DNA of 64,000 nucleotides. It comes from Mucilaginibacter aquatilis (GTDB lineage: Bacteria; Bacteroidota; Bacteroidia; Sphingobacteriales; Sphingobacteriaceae). Position numbers and translations under genes: made by a program. The notes below the pieces were generated by a model. The model worked only from the letters and a program-made list of their open reading frames with translations, searched no databases and was not told where the DNA came from. Below, piece after piece: positions 55,025 through 63,943 of this stretch (positions are counted from its first letter, which is position 1; every line of letters begins with the position of its first letter). The stretch lies in contig NZ_WQLA01000001.1 of NCBI RefSeq assembly GCF_009755275.1, positions 558,001-622,000 of the forward strand, in the 5' to 3' direction.

Positions 55025-56461
55025 TCAATTAACGGATTTATATTTTAGCGGGTTATCGGTACGAAAAGGCATAGCCGGTAAGCCGTCTTTATTGTAAAAA
55101 TTGGGTTGAGCTGCTTCATCCCATGCAAAGCGCACGGCTACAGGCTTTTTCACGTCGGGCGATGAAACAACCAGAACATTGTCTTTGATCATGACGTTCG
55201 CTGGAACGAACTTTTTATCGGCACCTGCAATTACAAAATGAGTTAATGGTTTACCATTATTACTGATTAACCCTTTACCCACATGATCAAATTTAAGGAT
55301 GACCTGATCGCGGTCTACACTCATACCAGCATAAACCGGCCCCGAATATTCATTTTTTAAGCCATAAGATTTAGCTAATGCAACTAAAGCCAAACGACGA
55401 CCGATCTCCCACTTAAACGGTGGGTGAATGTTCTTCACGTTATCGTTCAAATCGGTAGTTACAATCATGCCCGTGCGGGGTATTTGTAATACCTGTACTT
55501 GCGCTTCACGGAATTCAGGCAGTGTTTCGTTGGTAAACTTTTTATCTACAGAATTTGTATAAGGCGCCAGTTGAACATAATAGAACGGAAGTTTATTGTT
55601 ACCCCAAAGATTACGCCAGCTGTTGATGAGTACCTGCATTTTGTAAATGTAGCTCATAGTTTCGCCCACGTTACTTTCGCCCTGGTACCATAAAAAACCT
55701 TTAATGGCATACGGAGCCAAAGTTTCAATCATAGGATGATAAAACTTACCCGGATCGCCATCAACTTTAATAGTTTTAAAATAGGGCTCGGAGTTAAATG
55801 CCGTTTCGTTTATCCATGGCTCTATACGGCTGCCGCTAACGGCTGATGATATGATACCCACAGGCACTTTCAACTCGGCATGAATCTTTTTAGCAAAAAA
55901 GTAGCCCGCTGCCGAAAACGCGCGTAAAGCCGAATCCTGCGCTATGCTCCAGCCGCTATGAGTTGAATCGGGCTTTACCTGGCGTTTTCTATCAACTAAA
56001 AAAATACGGATAGCAGGGTTGTGCGCACGCTCCAGCTCATCAATAGGAGAATTAGCAGTGCTGGTATCAGGACGGGCAACTTTGCTGTTCTTGCGCATCT
56101 CGTATTGCATATTACTTTGCCCCGAGCATAACCAAACTTCACCTACCAAAATATCGCTTAGAACAATTTTATTGGTACCTGAAATCATTAGGTCCCTACC
56201 CTTTGCTGATGCTTCCATTGGTTTTAGAAACACTCGCCATTTACCGCCCGTATCTGCAGTTGCAGTTTTGGTTTGGCCGGCAAAGCGTACGGTAACCTTT
56301 TCGCCTTTGGCCGCAGTTCCCCAAACAGGTACCGGCTGATTGCGCTGCAACACCATGCCGTTACCCAATATTTTAGGGAGCACAACTGTAGCATGGCTAT
56401 TAGCGGCTATTAGGCAGCCGGTTAGCATTACGCCAAAAGCTTTGTAAAATCCTCTGAACAT
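55025..56461 (-). CDS. second SASA-family (sialate O-acetylesterase-like) esterase
   Basis: The 478-residue protein has a signal peptide (AFGVMLTGCLIAANSHA). The nucleophile Ser lies in WLCSGQSNMQYEM, the oxyanion Gly/Glu in WYQGESNVGE, and the catalytic Asp/His region in LNDNVKNIHPPFKWEIGRRLA. Same family as the protein at 26000-27424 but clearly diverged, so they may handle different acetyl positions. Its stop is 11 nt before the chosen GH2 start, and its start overlaps the upstream propeller gene's stop by one base. Confidence 0.9.
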   Translation of the reverse strand: MFRGFYKAFGVMLTGCLIAANSHATVVLPKILGNGMVLQRNQPVPVWGTAAKGEKVTVRFAGQTKTATADTGGKWRVFLKPMEASAKGRDLMISGTNKIVLSDILVGEVWLCSGQSNMQYEMRKNSKVARPDTSTANSPIDELERAHNPAIRIFLVDRKRQVKPDSTHSGWSIAQDSALRAFSAAGYFFAKKIHAELKVPVGIISSAVSGSRIEPWINETAFNSEPYFKTIKVDGDPGKFYHPMIETLAPYAIKGFLWYQGESNVGETMSYIYKMQVLINSWRNLWGNNKLPFYYVQLAPYTNSVDKKFTNETLPEFREAQVQVLQIPRTGMIVTTDLNDNVKNIHPPFKWEIGRRLALVALAKSYGLKNEYSGPVYAGMSVDRDQVILKFDHVGKGLISNNGKPLTHFVIAGADKKFVPANVMIKDNVLVVSSPDVKKPVAVRFAWDEAAQPNFYNKDGLPAMPFRTDNPLKYKSVN

Positions 56462-58305
56462 TAGTTACCTTTTGTAATAAATGATTTGATGTAAAACGAA
56501 GCCTGTTTAACCGGGTCACCTGCCTTAGGCAAGTCGAAATTCTGATCGGTAGGCGTATCAGCATCAGGGAAACGGCGTACGTCGCCGGTGCGGAACACAA
56601 TACGGCTTACGCTGGTTAACGGTGCAAACATTAACGATAACGACAGTTCTTTACCGTTTACATTCATGGTGTAAAAGCGGTTCTTTACGTTTAATTTAAG
56701 TTTGATGCGGTATTCTTTACCTGCCTCATACTTCATGAAGTTTTTATACCGGTAGCCTGACTTCCCTTTAAAGGTACCTGTTGAATCAAATGCCAAACGG
56801 ATTCCGGCCTGGCCTTTGGCATCCTGAAACTCGATGTCGAGCTGGCCATTGCTGTTTTGAGCGGGTACAACCACAAATTCGGTTTCTAAAACCTCTGATT
56901 CAGGCACTATGCGTTCTGCTTTGGCATAATCATAACGGTCCCAATCTTTCAATGCAAGGCTTTTAGTACCATCAGGCGCTTTATCAATAGATACAGGAGT
57001 CCATAAGCCACTGTTGTAATTCCATTTGTCGAGTTCTTTACCGGCAGGTAGCTGAGCAAAATTATCGTTAGCATGAGCGGTTGCAACTTCGGTCAACGGC
57101 ACAGGTACCGATGACACCCAAATGTCTTCCTTGTTCATACTGTAAGTAAGCCACATTTTACCATCGGGCGGCGTACCGTTACCTTCTATAATGCCACGTA
57201 TGTATTGCGGCCCGTATGATTTGTAATTGCCACCGTAGCGCATGGTCGAAATTTCGCCATTAACCAATAGCAGGTTTGTATAATCCAAGCCATCCTTACT
57301 TACCGATACAGCCAGCGGCCAACGGTACTCTGACGGATTATACACCGTGGCATATTTGCCATCGCTGGTTTTTTGTCCCCATATTTTGGCAGCCGCGTTT
57401 ACAAAACGTGGTGCACGGGTAGCATTAGGCCAGGTTTTACCGCCGTCTTTACTTATAGCGGTTAAAGCATTTTTCCATAAGCCTACCACACGACCATCAG
57501 GTAAGTGATAGTAATTAAAAGCTTTATATTCTTTATGCAGGGGAATGATTGGGTCTTTACGATCGGTTTCTTCTACCCATTGCATCATCATAAGCGGGTT
57601 GGCCATCAGCTCATCACAAGCCTGCACAAACGCTTTATTTTTACTCTTTTTATAGAAAGGGTACGAGGTATTGCTCTCGTTCCATTTTGGGTTGTAGTGA
57701 ATGAAATAGATAGGGCCATACTTACCATCAGGCAGTGCTTCGCGCACTACGCGGCCAATGCCCAGGCCGTCGTTCGGGTCGTCTTTTGCATCAAGGCAAA
57801 TACCATAAAAGCCTAATACCAGCAGGTGATTTGATTTTGAGGTATAAAAGCCCATACGCTGGTGCATCACAGCCATTAAATTTTTGGCTACTCCATCATG
57901 ACCGGGCTTAGTTGTACCATCAGGTATTTTATACTGAGGAAATACCACCGTTGGCTTGCTCCAGGTATTACCATCTTTAGATGTTACAACCAAAGTTTGA
58001 CCGGGAGGAACACTTTCACCTACCTTATCACTTAGGTATTCAACATAAAAAGTTTTATTCCAATAAGCCAGCATAGGCGCATGGTTATATGTAAAGCCAA
58101 AACCATCGGCCTGATCGGGGTGCTCGCGGTTAGCACGAAAAACCTGCTGACTATGCACGCCTATAACCGGCACTAACTGCCCGTGGTGGTAATCAACGTT
58201 AGATAAGGTTTTACCGCTGTAGTGCACTGTATCCTGTGCGTTTACAGTTGTTATGCCTATAGCCGCTATAACGGTTAAAATACTTTTACTATTCAATAAC
58301 TTCAT
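56461..58305 (-). CDS. secreted beta-propeller protein, GH145/PL42-like
   Basis: The 614-residue protein has a signal peptide (SKSILTVIAAIGITTVNAQ). A long propeller (about 30-420) includes SNVDYHHGQLVPVIGVHSQQ, HPDQADGFGFTYNHAPMLAYWN and KDGNTWSK. A C-terminal jelly-roll of LamG type (about 440-610) follows. The His-rich start (His40, His41, His51) and overall pattern recall the seven-bladed GH145/PL42 group, which acts on L-rhamnose linked alpha-1,4 to glucuronate. This is from memory and not certain; automated tools may say sialidase. It precedes the SASA gene and overlaps it by 1 nt. Confidence 0.8.
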   Translation of the reverse strand: MKLLNSKSILTVIAAIGITTVNAQDTVHYSGKTLSNVDYHHGQLVPVIGVHSQQVFRANREHPDQADGFGFTYNHAPMLAYWNKTFYVEYLSDKVGESVPPGQTLVVTSKDGNTWSKPTVVFPQYKIPDGTTKPGHDGVAKNLMAVMHQRMGFYTSKSNHLLVLGFYGICLDAKDDPNDGLGIGRVVREALPDGKYGPIYFIHYNPKWNESNTSYPFYKKSKNKAFVQACDELMANPLMMMQWVEETDRKDPIIPLHKEYKAFNYYHLPDGRVVGLWKNALTAISKDGGKTWPNATRAPRFVNAAAKIWGQKTSDGKYATVYNPSEYRWPLAVSVSKDGLDYTNLLLVNGEISTMRYGGNYKSYGPQYIRGIIEGNGTPPDGKMWLTYSMNKEDIWVSSVPVPLTEVATAHANDNFAQLPAGKELDKWNYNSGLWTPVSIDKAPDGTKSLALKDWDRYDYAKAERIVPESEVLETEFVVVPAQNSNGQLDIEFQDAKGQAGIRLAFDSTGTFKGKSGYRYKNFMKYEAGKEYRIKLKLNVKNRFYTMNVNGKELSLSLMFAPLTSVSRIVFRTGDVRRFPDADTPTDQNFDLPKAGDPVKQASFYIKSFITKGN

Positions 58306-58326
58306 AAAAACACAAAAGGGCCTGCA

Positions 58327-59250
58327 TTACTGCACGCCTGTTTCTTTCTTTAAATTATTTAACGTTTTAGTGGTTACCTTTAATATGGTACCGTGTTTAT
58401 GACCTTCGGGCACCGTTACCTTGTTCGAAAAATCGGTAAAGGTTTTAAAATCGGTGGTTTGCATGGCCCCGTATCTCTTTAGGCGGTACGAGTCATAATA
58501 AATAAGCCAGTCGTTGCCCACTTTGGTAGCATTGGGTCCTTCAGAGAAAAGCTCCGTAAACCTGCTACTGTAGTTACTGTACGGACCTAGTGGATCTTTT
58601 GCAGTAGCTACTAAAATGTTACGGTTAGGGCGGGTATTATCTTTCATTACCAGCACATAATCTTGAGTTCCGCGTTTCAAAATCTGCGCATCTATAACGC
58701 TGAAACCAGGGTCGAGGAATAATTTCGCCGTGCTAAATGCTTTAAAATCAGTTGTAGTGGTGTAATATAATCTGTGATTATTGTTGGCATCCTCCTGTCC
58801 GTTAGGAAAACGGCCAGGAATGCAAGATGCCCAAACAATGATGTATTGTTTCTTTACATCATCATAAAAAATCTCTGGTGCCCATACATTAACGGTAGTT
58901 GGCTCGGTAGCCATAATGTTAATGTGCTGCTGAGGCGACCAGTGTATTAAATCTTTTGATGATGCATAGCCAAAACCTAAATCACCTTTCCAGCCGGTAG
59001 TCCACACCAGGTGAAAAGTTCCGTCCGGCCCCTGCACCATTGACGGGTCGCGCATTATTTTAGCATCGCCGGCTTCAGGCTTTAGGAATATGTGCTTAAA
59101 ATCGTTCCAGTGGTAACCATCATTACTATACAGCAGTCGCAACCCTTCATTAGCGGGTTCGTGAAATGAGGTAAATAGGTAAACGTCTTTTTTAGCGGCA
59201 CATGAGGTGATTAAAAGCACACTGTATATCAGTATAACAAGCTTTGTCAT
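58327..59250 (-). CDS. GH43 family glycoside hydrolase, lipoprotein
   Basis: The 307-residue product is counted from the ATG at 59250, which gives a lipoprotein signal with lipobox LITSC (MTKLVILIYSVLLITSCAAK). The frame is open 126 nt further up, but those codons come from a palindromic repeat that also provides this ATG. GH43 five-bladed-propeller residues are visible: Asp base in MRDPSM, Asp in FSVIDAQI and Glu acid in SEGPNATK. GH43 enzymes are mostly alpha-L-arabinofuranosidases or beta-xylosidases/galactosidases. The protein is anchored on the cell surface or in the periplasm. Confidence 0.88.
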   Translation of the reverse strand: MTKLVILIYSVLLITSCAAKKDVYLFTSFHEPANEGLRLLYSNDGYHWNDFKHIFLKPEAGDAKIMRDPSMVQGPDGTFHLVWTTGWKGDLGFGYASSKDLIHWSPQQHINIMATEPTTVNVWAPEIFYDDVKKQYIIVWASCIPGRFPNGQEDANNNHRLYYTTTTDFKAFSTAKLFLDPGFSVIDAQILKRGTQDYVLVMKDNTRPNRNILVATAKDPLGPYSNYSSRFTELFSEGPNATKVGNDWLIYYDSYRLKRYGAMQTTDFKTFTDFSNKVTVPEGHKHGTILKVTTKTLNNLKKETGVQ

Positions 59251-59327
59251 CCGGAACGACAGAGAGAAAACCCTAAGAGCCGGGCAGCTGATCGCTTTGA
59301 TAAGATCACTCGTTCCTCGGAATGACA
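59245..59327. repeat. tgtcat/atgaca palindromic repeat, copy 4
   Basis: Its ends are tgtcatccggaacgac and ctcggaatgaca. The minus-strand ATGACA end of the repeat is the start of the GH43 gene. The repeat is read in frame if translation starts further upstream. Confidence 0.7.
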
Positions 59328-59365
59328 GGGTGTTTATATTTTCTTCTATCATGAACATTTCCTTC

Positions 59366-60763
59366 TTAAATAGCATCCAGAATCAACACCCAATCGTTAC
59401 CATTTTTAGGTTCACCCGGTGGATTAAAGGCCAGTGTTTTGGCTTTGGCCTGAGTGGTGCCTGCGGTGGTTGCTCCTGTACGCGGGTTAAACCACGATGA
59501 TTTAATTTTAGTACCCGGCAAACTGCTGGTATTAACCGAGAAATTTTTGCCATTGTAAGTATAAATGAAGGCGTAGTTTTTACCACGGGTAGCGAGCAAA
59601 TAATTATAACGGGTACCTTGCTTACCTGCAATAAGCGATTGATCGGGCACGCGCTCGAAGTAAGGGCGTGATAACATGAGGTTTTTGATGTACACCATCT
59701 GTTTAGCACCGGGATCATTGATAGATTTGTACCAATAATCTTTAGAACCGTAGGCAGCTTTCTTATCAGTTGGTTTATGCATTTGCATTACGTCGTTATT
59801 ACCGTAAGTGTAACCACAACCACCTGCAAAAACCGACCAATAACCATAACGGCGTACATCGGCAGCCGTCCAGCGTGGAAGCTTTACATTGTGCAACCCC
59901 CATGGAATTTTCTCGTAAGATGGTTCGGCATCAAATGTGGGCTTAACCGGGGTTTTGTTGTAATCAACGTTTACGTATTTCCAGTTATCCTCACCGTATT
60001 TCAAATCTTTTTTAGACGTGTCTTGCGCGTAAGTGCGGTGACCTGATTGGAAAGTGTTGAAATCTAACCACTGCTCATTATGAAACCAGGTTGACGACTG
60101 GGTGCGGCCACGAGGGTGATAAGTAATTAACTTATCGGGATTTTCGGCGCGTAAAGTTGCACCTATCGTATTCCAAACCCGGGTTGAATCGCTGCCGGCA
60201 ATATCGCCCCCGTTCATCCAAATGATGTTGCTACGGTTTTGGTAGCGTTTAGCCAGAAAATCAGCATATACTTTGGCTTTCTCGGCTGGTACATCGTGGT
60301 TTTTTGATTTCACCACTGAACCCCAAACAGGAACTAAAGCCATGTAAATACCTTTTTTTGCAGCTAAATCAACAATGTAATCAACATGGTCCCAGTAATC
60401 ATACTGCGCAGCGTTTTCGGGATTATTTCCCTCAGTAACTTTAGGATTGGCAATGTTTGATGCCACTAAAGCAGAATCGCCATAAGCATTCACTTCTTTA
60501 ATATCATGAATTATCATAACCTGTATTACATTGTAGCCTTGTTGTTTACGTATTTCCAGGTATTTTTCGGCCTCGGCACGGTTAAGTTTGGCAAAAAGCA
60601 ACCAGCCGGTATCGCCCAGCCAAAAGAAAGGCTTGTCGTTACCCGTCATAAAGTAACGGTGGTTAGCTGATATTTTAAGTTGAGGCAAATCGGCCGGTTT
60701 GTTGGCTACAAAAGCAAAACCCACCAATGCCAAAAGCATAATGCAGATGATTTTCTTAGACAT
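59366..60763 (-). CDS. GH140-like apiosidase (DUF4038)
   Basis: The 465-residue protein has a signal sequence (IICIMLLALVGFAFVANKP). A DUF4038 TIM barrel (about 28-370) starts NHRYFMTGNDKPFFWLGDTGWLLF. The C-terminal beta domain is of the 'collagen-binding' type and ends GNDWVLILDA. Asp187 in WMNGGDIAGSD and Glu280 in PTFDAEPSYE match, by position, the catalytic pair I recall for the B. thetaiotaomicron RG-II apiosidase BT1012 (Asp187, Glu284). That enzyme cuts the apiose-galacturonan bond. It is the best single marker that the locus deals with RG-II-like pectin. It follows the beta-helix gene by 6 nt. Confidence 0.88.
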   Translation of the reverse strand: MSKKIICIMLLALVGFAFVANKPADLPQLKISANHRYFMTGNDKPFFWLGDTGWLLFAKLNRAEAEKYLEIRKQQGYNVIQVMIIHDIKEVNAYGDSALVASNIANPKVTEGNNPENAAQYDYWDHVDYIVDLAAKKGIYMALVPVWGSVVKSKNHDVPAEKAKVYADFLAKRYQNRSNIIWMNGGDIAGSDSTRVWNTIGATLRAENPDKLITYHPRGRTQSSTWFHNEQWLDFNTFQSGHRTYAQDTSKKDLKYGEDNWKYVNVDYNKTPVKPTFDAEPSYEKIPWGLHNVKLPRWTAADVRRYGYWSVFAGGCGYTYGNNDVMQMHKPTDKKAAYGSKDYWYKSINDPGAKQMVYIKNLMLSRPYFERVPDQSLIAGKQGTRYNYLLATRGKNYAFIYTYNGKNFSVNTSSLPGTKIKSSWFNPRTGATTAGTTQAKAKTLAFNPPGEPKNGNDWVLILDAI

Positions 60764-60769
60764 AGTATT

Positions 60770-63700
60770 TTAAATTCTTTTTAACCACAGCACTACCGAA
60801 CCACTGGCAGGGCTTTGTAAAGCAGTAAGCTTTACACCCTTTTGTTTAGTAGTTGATATGGTTTTACCTGTTTTGGTATCTATCCAGTTTACCTCGTAGT
60901 TTGCATTGGCGTCAACCGCAGGTGTTGCAACAGTAGGCACATTGCTGTAAATAATAAAACCTTTGGCGGTGTTACCTAAAGCCCATTGATCTTTAGGCTC
61001 ACCGTTTAAACTTAATATTTTCATGGCTGAGGCATCGGCCAATAATCTGGCATCAACTGCCGCCGGAAGATTAGGCAACGAACCGCCAGCCATAAAGGCT
61101 GCCCAGCCAAAACGGTCAAAACCATCGCCCGAGTAAATCACTGCCTTCTCAGGGTATTTTTGGCGATACTCGCTCACAGCATGGTAAACCTGTTCAAAAG
61201 ATGTTGCCTTTGGCTTAAACTGGCGAGCCTGCTGTCGTGGTGCCAGGTTTTGACCACCGGCTGGAGCGTAAACTTTTCCATCGGCCTGGTAATGCCAGTA
61301 ACGAATATCAATTACATCGATACCTGCCGAAAGGGCCGGATTAGCCAGTATAGCATCCTGTACATCTTTAGTGGTGCTGATGCCGGTAACTGCGTTTTTA
61401 CCTTTCTCTTTTTCCCACTGTTGTATGGTCTCAACCCAAAATTTTGCAAAGTGTAACGGACCGGTAAACTCGGCACTGATAAATTGGATTACACCGTTAT
61501 TATCGCCAAATGCATCTAAATTTTGGCGGATGAACGCCTGATGCAATTTACGGCGTACCGGATGTGTTTCGTCATAAAACTGCTCGGCCATAAATACACG
61601 CTTATCACCTGCGTATGGCACAGGTTCAGGGAAACCGGTATTATTTATATTATTTACCGGGCGCCAAGGAAAATCAGCATAATGTGCGCCGGCTTCAATA
61701 ATATTGTGCTGGAAGTAGGTATGATTGATGAGCACCAAACCTTTTTGATCGGCCAGGGTGGCAAATTGCTTCAGGCGGTTCCAGTACCATTTGTTGTAGG
61801 TAGTTAAATCATATTTGCTTAAACCATCCCAGGCGGTTTCCTTACCACTGCGGGCAAAAGGTAACTCATAAAACGGCGGCCAAACATCACCATCAATACG
61901 GCGTATGCGCTCATGATCATCACGGCGGCGCTCGTACCAAAGTGCATAGTTTTGCTCAAAACCTGCAATGTGTTTATCCTGCATCCAGTTAACCACATCG
62001 GTTAAATCATCAGTTAAACCAGTGCCAGTACGGCCGGGCACCCAACGGGTAACAGCTGGTTTAGCATTCTTTTTTAAATATACAGGATCAACCGAACCAT
62101 TCCACCAAGGTGAATCAGAACGTGAACCGCTGAGTACAGTGTTGCCTCTAACTAACCAACCGTTATTAATAGCCATTTTAGCAGCTAAAGCAGGTGTAGT
62201 AGGCTGTTTAAAACCAATTTGATCAATAGTTTTAGCACCACCAGCAATTATTGTTATTGGGTTACGCTGTGATGCCTGATTTACCCAATCACCTAGGGTT
62301 ACTGCCGGCTTAACTGAGTTTGCCGTTAAAGCCATAGCCACCTCAACAGTTGGGCTGCTTGATGCTTCGCCTTCGAAAGGTAAAATATCTGATTGTTCTT
62401 TAGAAACTTCTCTGCCTAAACGCTCTTTCAACTGCGCGTAATAAAAGCTACGCGGATTTATGGAATTGTTCGATTCTTCCCAATGACCATCGCCTGCAAA
62501 CTGTGCCCAGGTACCATATGCCCAATTTTGAGCACCGGGTGGTTGGTAGCAATCGACGCGACCTGCGGTACAGTTCCAAAACATGCTGTTAGCTGTGGTC
62601 CAGCCTGCGCCTTGACCGTCTTGGCCGCAGTTCATGTAGCTAAGTGCCTGCCCGTCAATGTTCGTTAAATCAAACAACACCCCCGACGACCAGCTGTCGA
62701 TAGTACCGCTAAAACCAAATGGTTGCCATGCCTGGCATTGCACAAATGCATTGGGGCCGGGAGCGCAATAGCCCACGGCAAAATCATGATAGCCATGCTC
62801 GGCATACAAACGCTGGAACAACGTTTGACCACCCATGGTGTAAAAAGTATAACGACGCTGCCCTCCTATCTCAGATACAGGGGCAGTGGACTTACAATCC
62901 TGCACCGTAATGCGGCTACTTGTTTCGAGTACAAAAACAGCCGAACCGGCAAAATGCTCAAAAGCTACCTGGCGTACCCATGCATCCTGAACATTTTCCA
63001 TTGTAATAGCCATCCAGCGGTGCGCTTCGTCTTTAGAATTCTGCACATCGTAAGCCGATTGCAACTTTAAATTCTCAATGCCGATGTTGTTGATACGGCC
63101 TGCCCATTGATAGGTATTTACTAAACCGCCTCCGTAAGCAGTATCTAAAGCTGTAGTAAGTGGCGCGTCAATGCTTATTTTATTGCCAGATGCGGCAGTT
63201 ACAGTTCTGTCCCAAATCACGTCACGCTCACCGGGCTTCCAACCTAGTGCGGTGATGCCGCCACCAAAATGGTCGGTTTTTAGTAAGTCAATCCAGTTTT
63301 TTGTGCTCGGGCGACGAATGAAGATATGATCGCCTGCTTTAAATTTCCCTCCAGCTAAAGTAAATGAGGTAGCATTAACCGGCACGTAGGCATCGGCTAT
63401 GTTAACAGTGTCGATAACTTTTCGGTCGTCTTTGCCCGCAACTCTTATGAAAGTTTCACGATCAGTACCTGCGGCTACAAGTGTGGTGCCATCATTGCCC
63501 ATCCCACTGCCACGTAATACAACGCCAGAAGATTTAAATATTAGGCTTCCGTTTACCTGATAAATTCCCTTTTGTAAAAGTACTGCACCTTTAAGGCCGC
63601 TTTTGTTAGCCGGTAATGCTGCTACATAATCAATTGCTGCCTGTATGCGTACAGTAGCATCGCCAGCTTTTACGGGAACAACAACTTTTACCGCGGCATC

Positions 63701-63943
63701 GGGTATAGGTTGTTCTGCGGCTTTATATCCTGCGTAGGAATAATCGGGGATACGGTTGCCTTTACCATCAACCGCATAAACAAGTTTGCCGCTCTTTTCA
63801 GCGGCAACCGGTGGTTGAGGTTTAACTTTGTTTGCTTTTTGGGCCCATGCGGGCGCGCACATAAGCGCGCACCCAAACATGCAACCAACCAAAATTCTTA
63901 TGTTTCTTTTAAAAGCGGAATCAATTATCATCCAATTAAACAT
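60770..63943 (-). CDS. secreted pectate-lyase-type beta-helix protein with DUF4955 domain
   Basis: The 1057-residue protein has a signal segment (IRILVGCMFGCALMCAPAWA); the start may be the first Met or Met5 (63931). Residues about 50-560 form a right-handed beta-helix of the pectate_lyase_3 type (VVVPVKAGDATVRIQAAIDYV, VVLRGSGMGNDGTTLVA, VFVLETSSRITVQDC). Residues about 630-1000 are TIM-barrel-like, with WYERRRDDHERIRRIDGDVWPPF and FMAEQFYDETHP, and include DUF4955. The C-terminus is a short beta domain ending VVLWLKRI. Homologues sit in pectin loci, but I know of no measured activity. It is the first gene of the visible operon; its promoter is at or beyond the right edge. Confidence 0.85.
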   Translation of the reverse strand: MFNWMIIDSAFKRNIRILVGCMFGCALMCAPAWAQKANKVKPQPPVAAEKSGKLVYAVDGKGNRIPDYSYAGYKAAEQPIPDAAVKVVVPVKAGDATVRIQAAIDYVAALPANKSGLKGAVLLQKGIYQVNGSLIFKSSGVVLRGSGMGNDGTTLVAAGTDRETFIRVAGKDDRKVIDTVNIADAYVPVNATSFTLAGGKFKAGDHIFIRRPSTKNWIDLLKTDHFGGGITALGWKPGERDVIWDRTVTAASGNKISIDAPLTTALDTAYGGGLVNTYQWAGRINNIGIENLKLQSAYDVQNSKDEAHRWMAITMENVQDAWVRQVAFEHFAGSAVFVLETSSRITVQDCKSTAPVSEIGGQRRYTFYTMGGQTLFQRLYAEHGYHDFAVGYCAPGPNAFVQCQAWQPFGFSGTIDSWSSGVLFDLTNIDGQALSYMNCGQDGQGAGWTTANSMFWNCTAGRVDCYQPPGAQNWAYGTWAQFAGDGHWEESNNSINPRSFYYAQLKERLGREVSKEQSDILPFEGEASSSPTVEVAMALTANSVKPAVTLGDWVNQASQRNPITIIAGGAKTIDQIGFKQPTTPALAAKMAINNGWLVRGNTVLSGSRSDSPWWNGSVDPVYLKKNAKPAVTRWVPGRTGTGLTDDLTDVVNWMQDKHIAGFEQNYALWYERRRDDHERIRRIDGDVWPPFYELPFARSGKETAWDGLSKYDLTTYNKWYWNRLKQFATLADQKGLVLINHTYFQHNIIEAGAHYADFPWRPVNNINNTGFPEPVPYAGDKRVFMAEQFYDETHPVRRKLHQAFIRQNLDAFGDNNGVIQFISAEFTGPLHFAKFWVETIQQWEKEKGKNAVTGISTTKDVQDAILANPALSAGIDVIDIRYWHYQADGKVYAPAGGQNLAPRQQARQFKPKATSFEQVYHAVSEYRQKYPEKAVIYSGDGFDRFGWAAFMAGGSLPNLPAAVDARLLADASAMKILSLNGEPKDQWALGNTAKGFIIYSNVPTVATPAVDANANYEVNWIDTKTGKTISTTKQKGVKLTALQSPASGSVVLWLKRI

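Noticed and set aside
26000-58305. Sialic acid catabolism locus (two SASA esterases, two sialidase-like propellers)
   Set aside because: No neuraminate lyase, epimerase, ManNAc kinase or sialate transporter is present. The other enzymes are rhamnose- and pectin-directed, and fold-based 'sialidase' names are unreliable.
30456-63943. SusC/SusD or TonB receptor genes within the GH block
   Set aside because: All long frames were accounted for by enzymes, a symporter and DUF proteins; the only STN-like segment is on the esterase.
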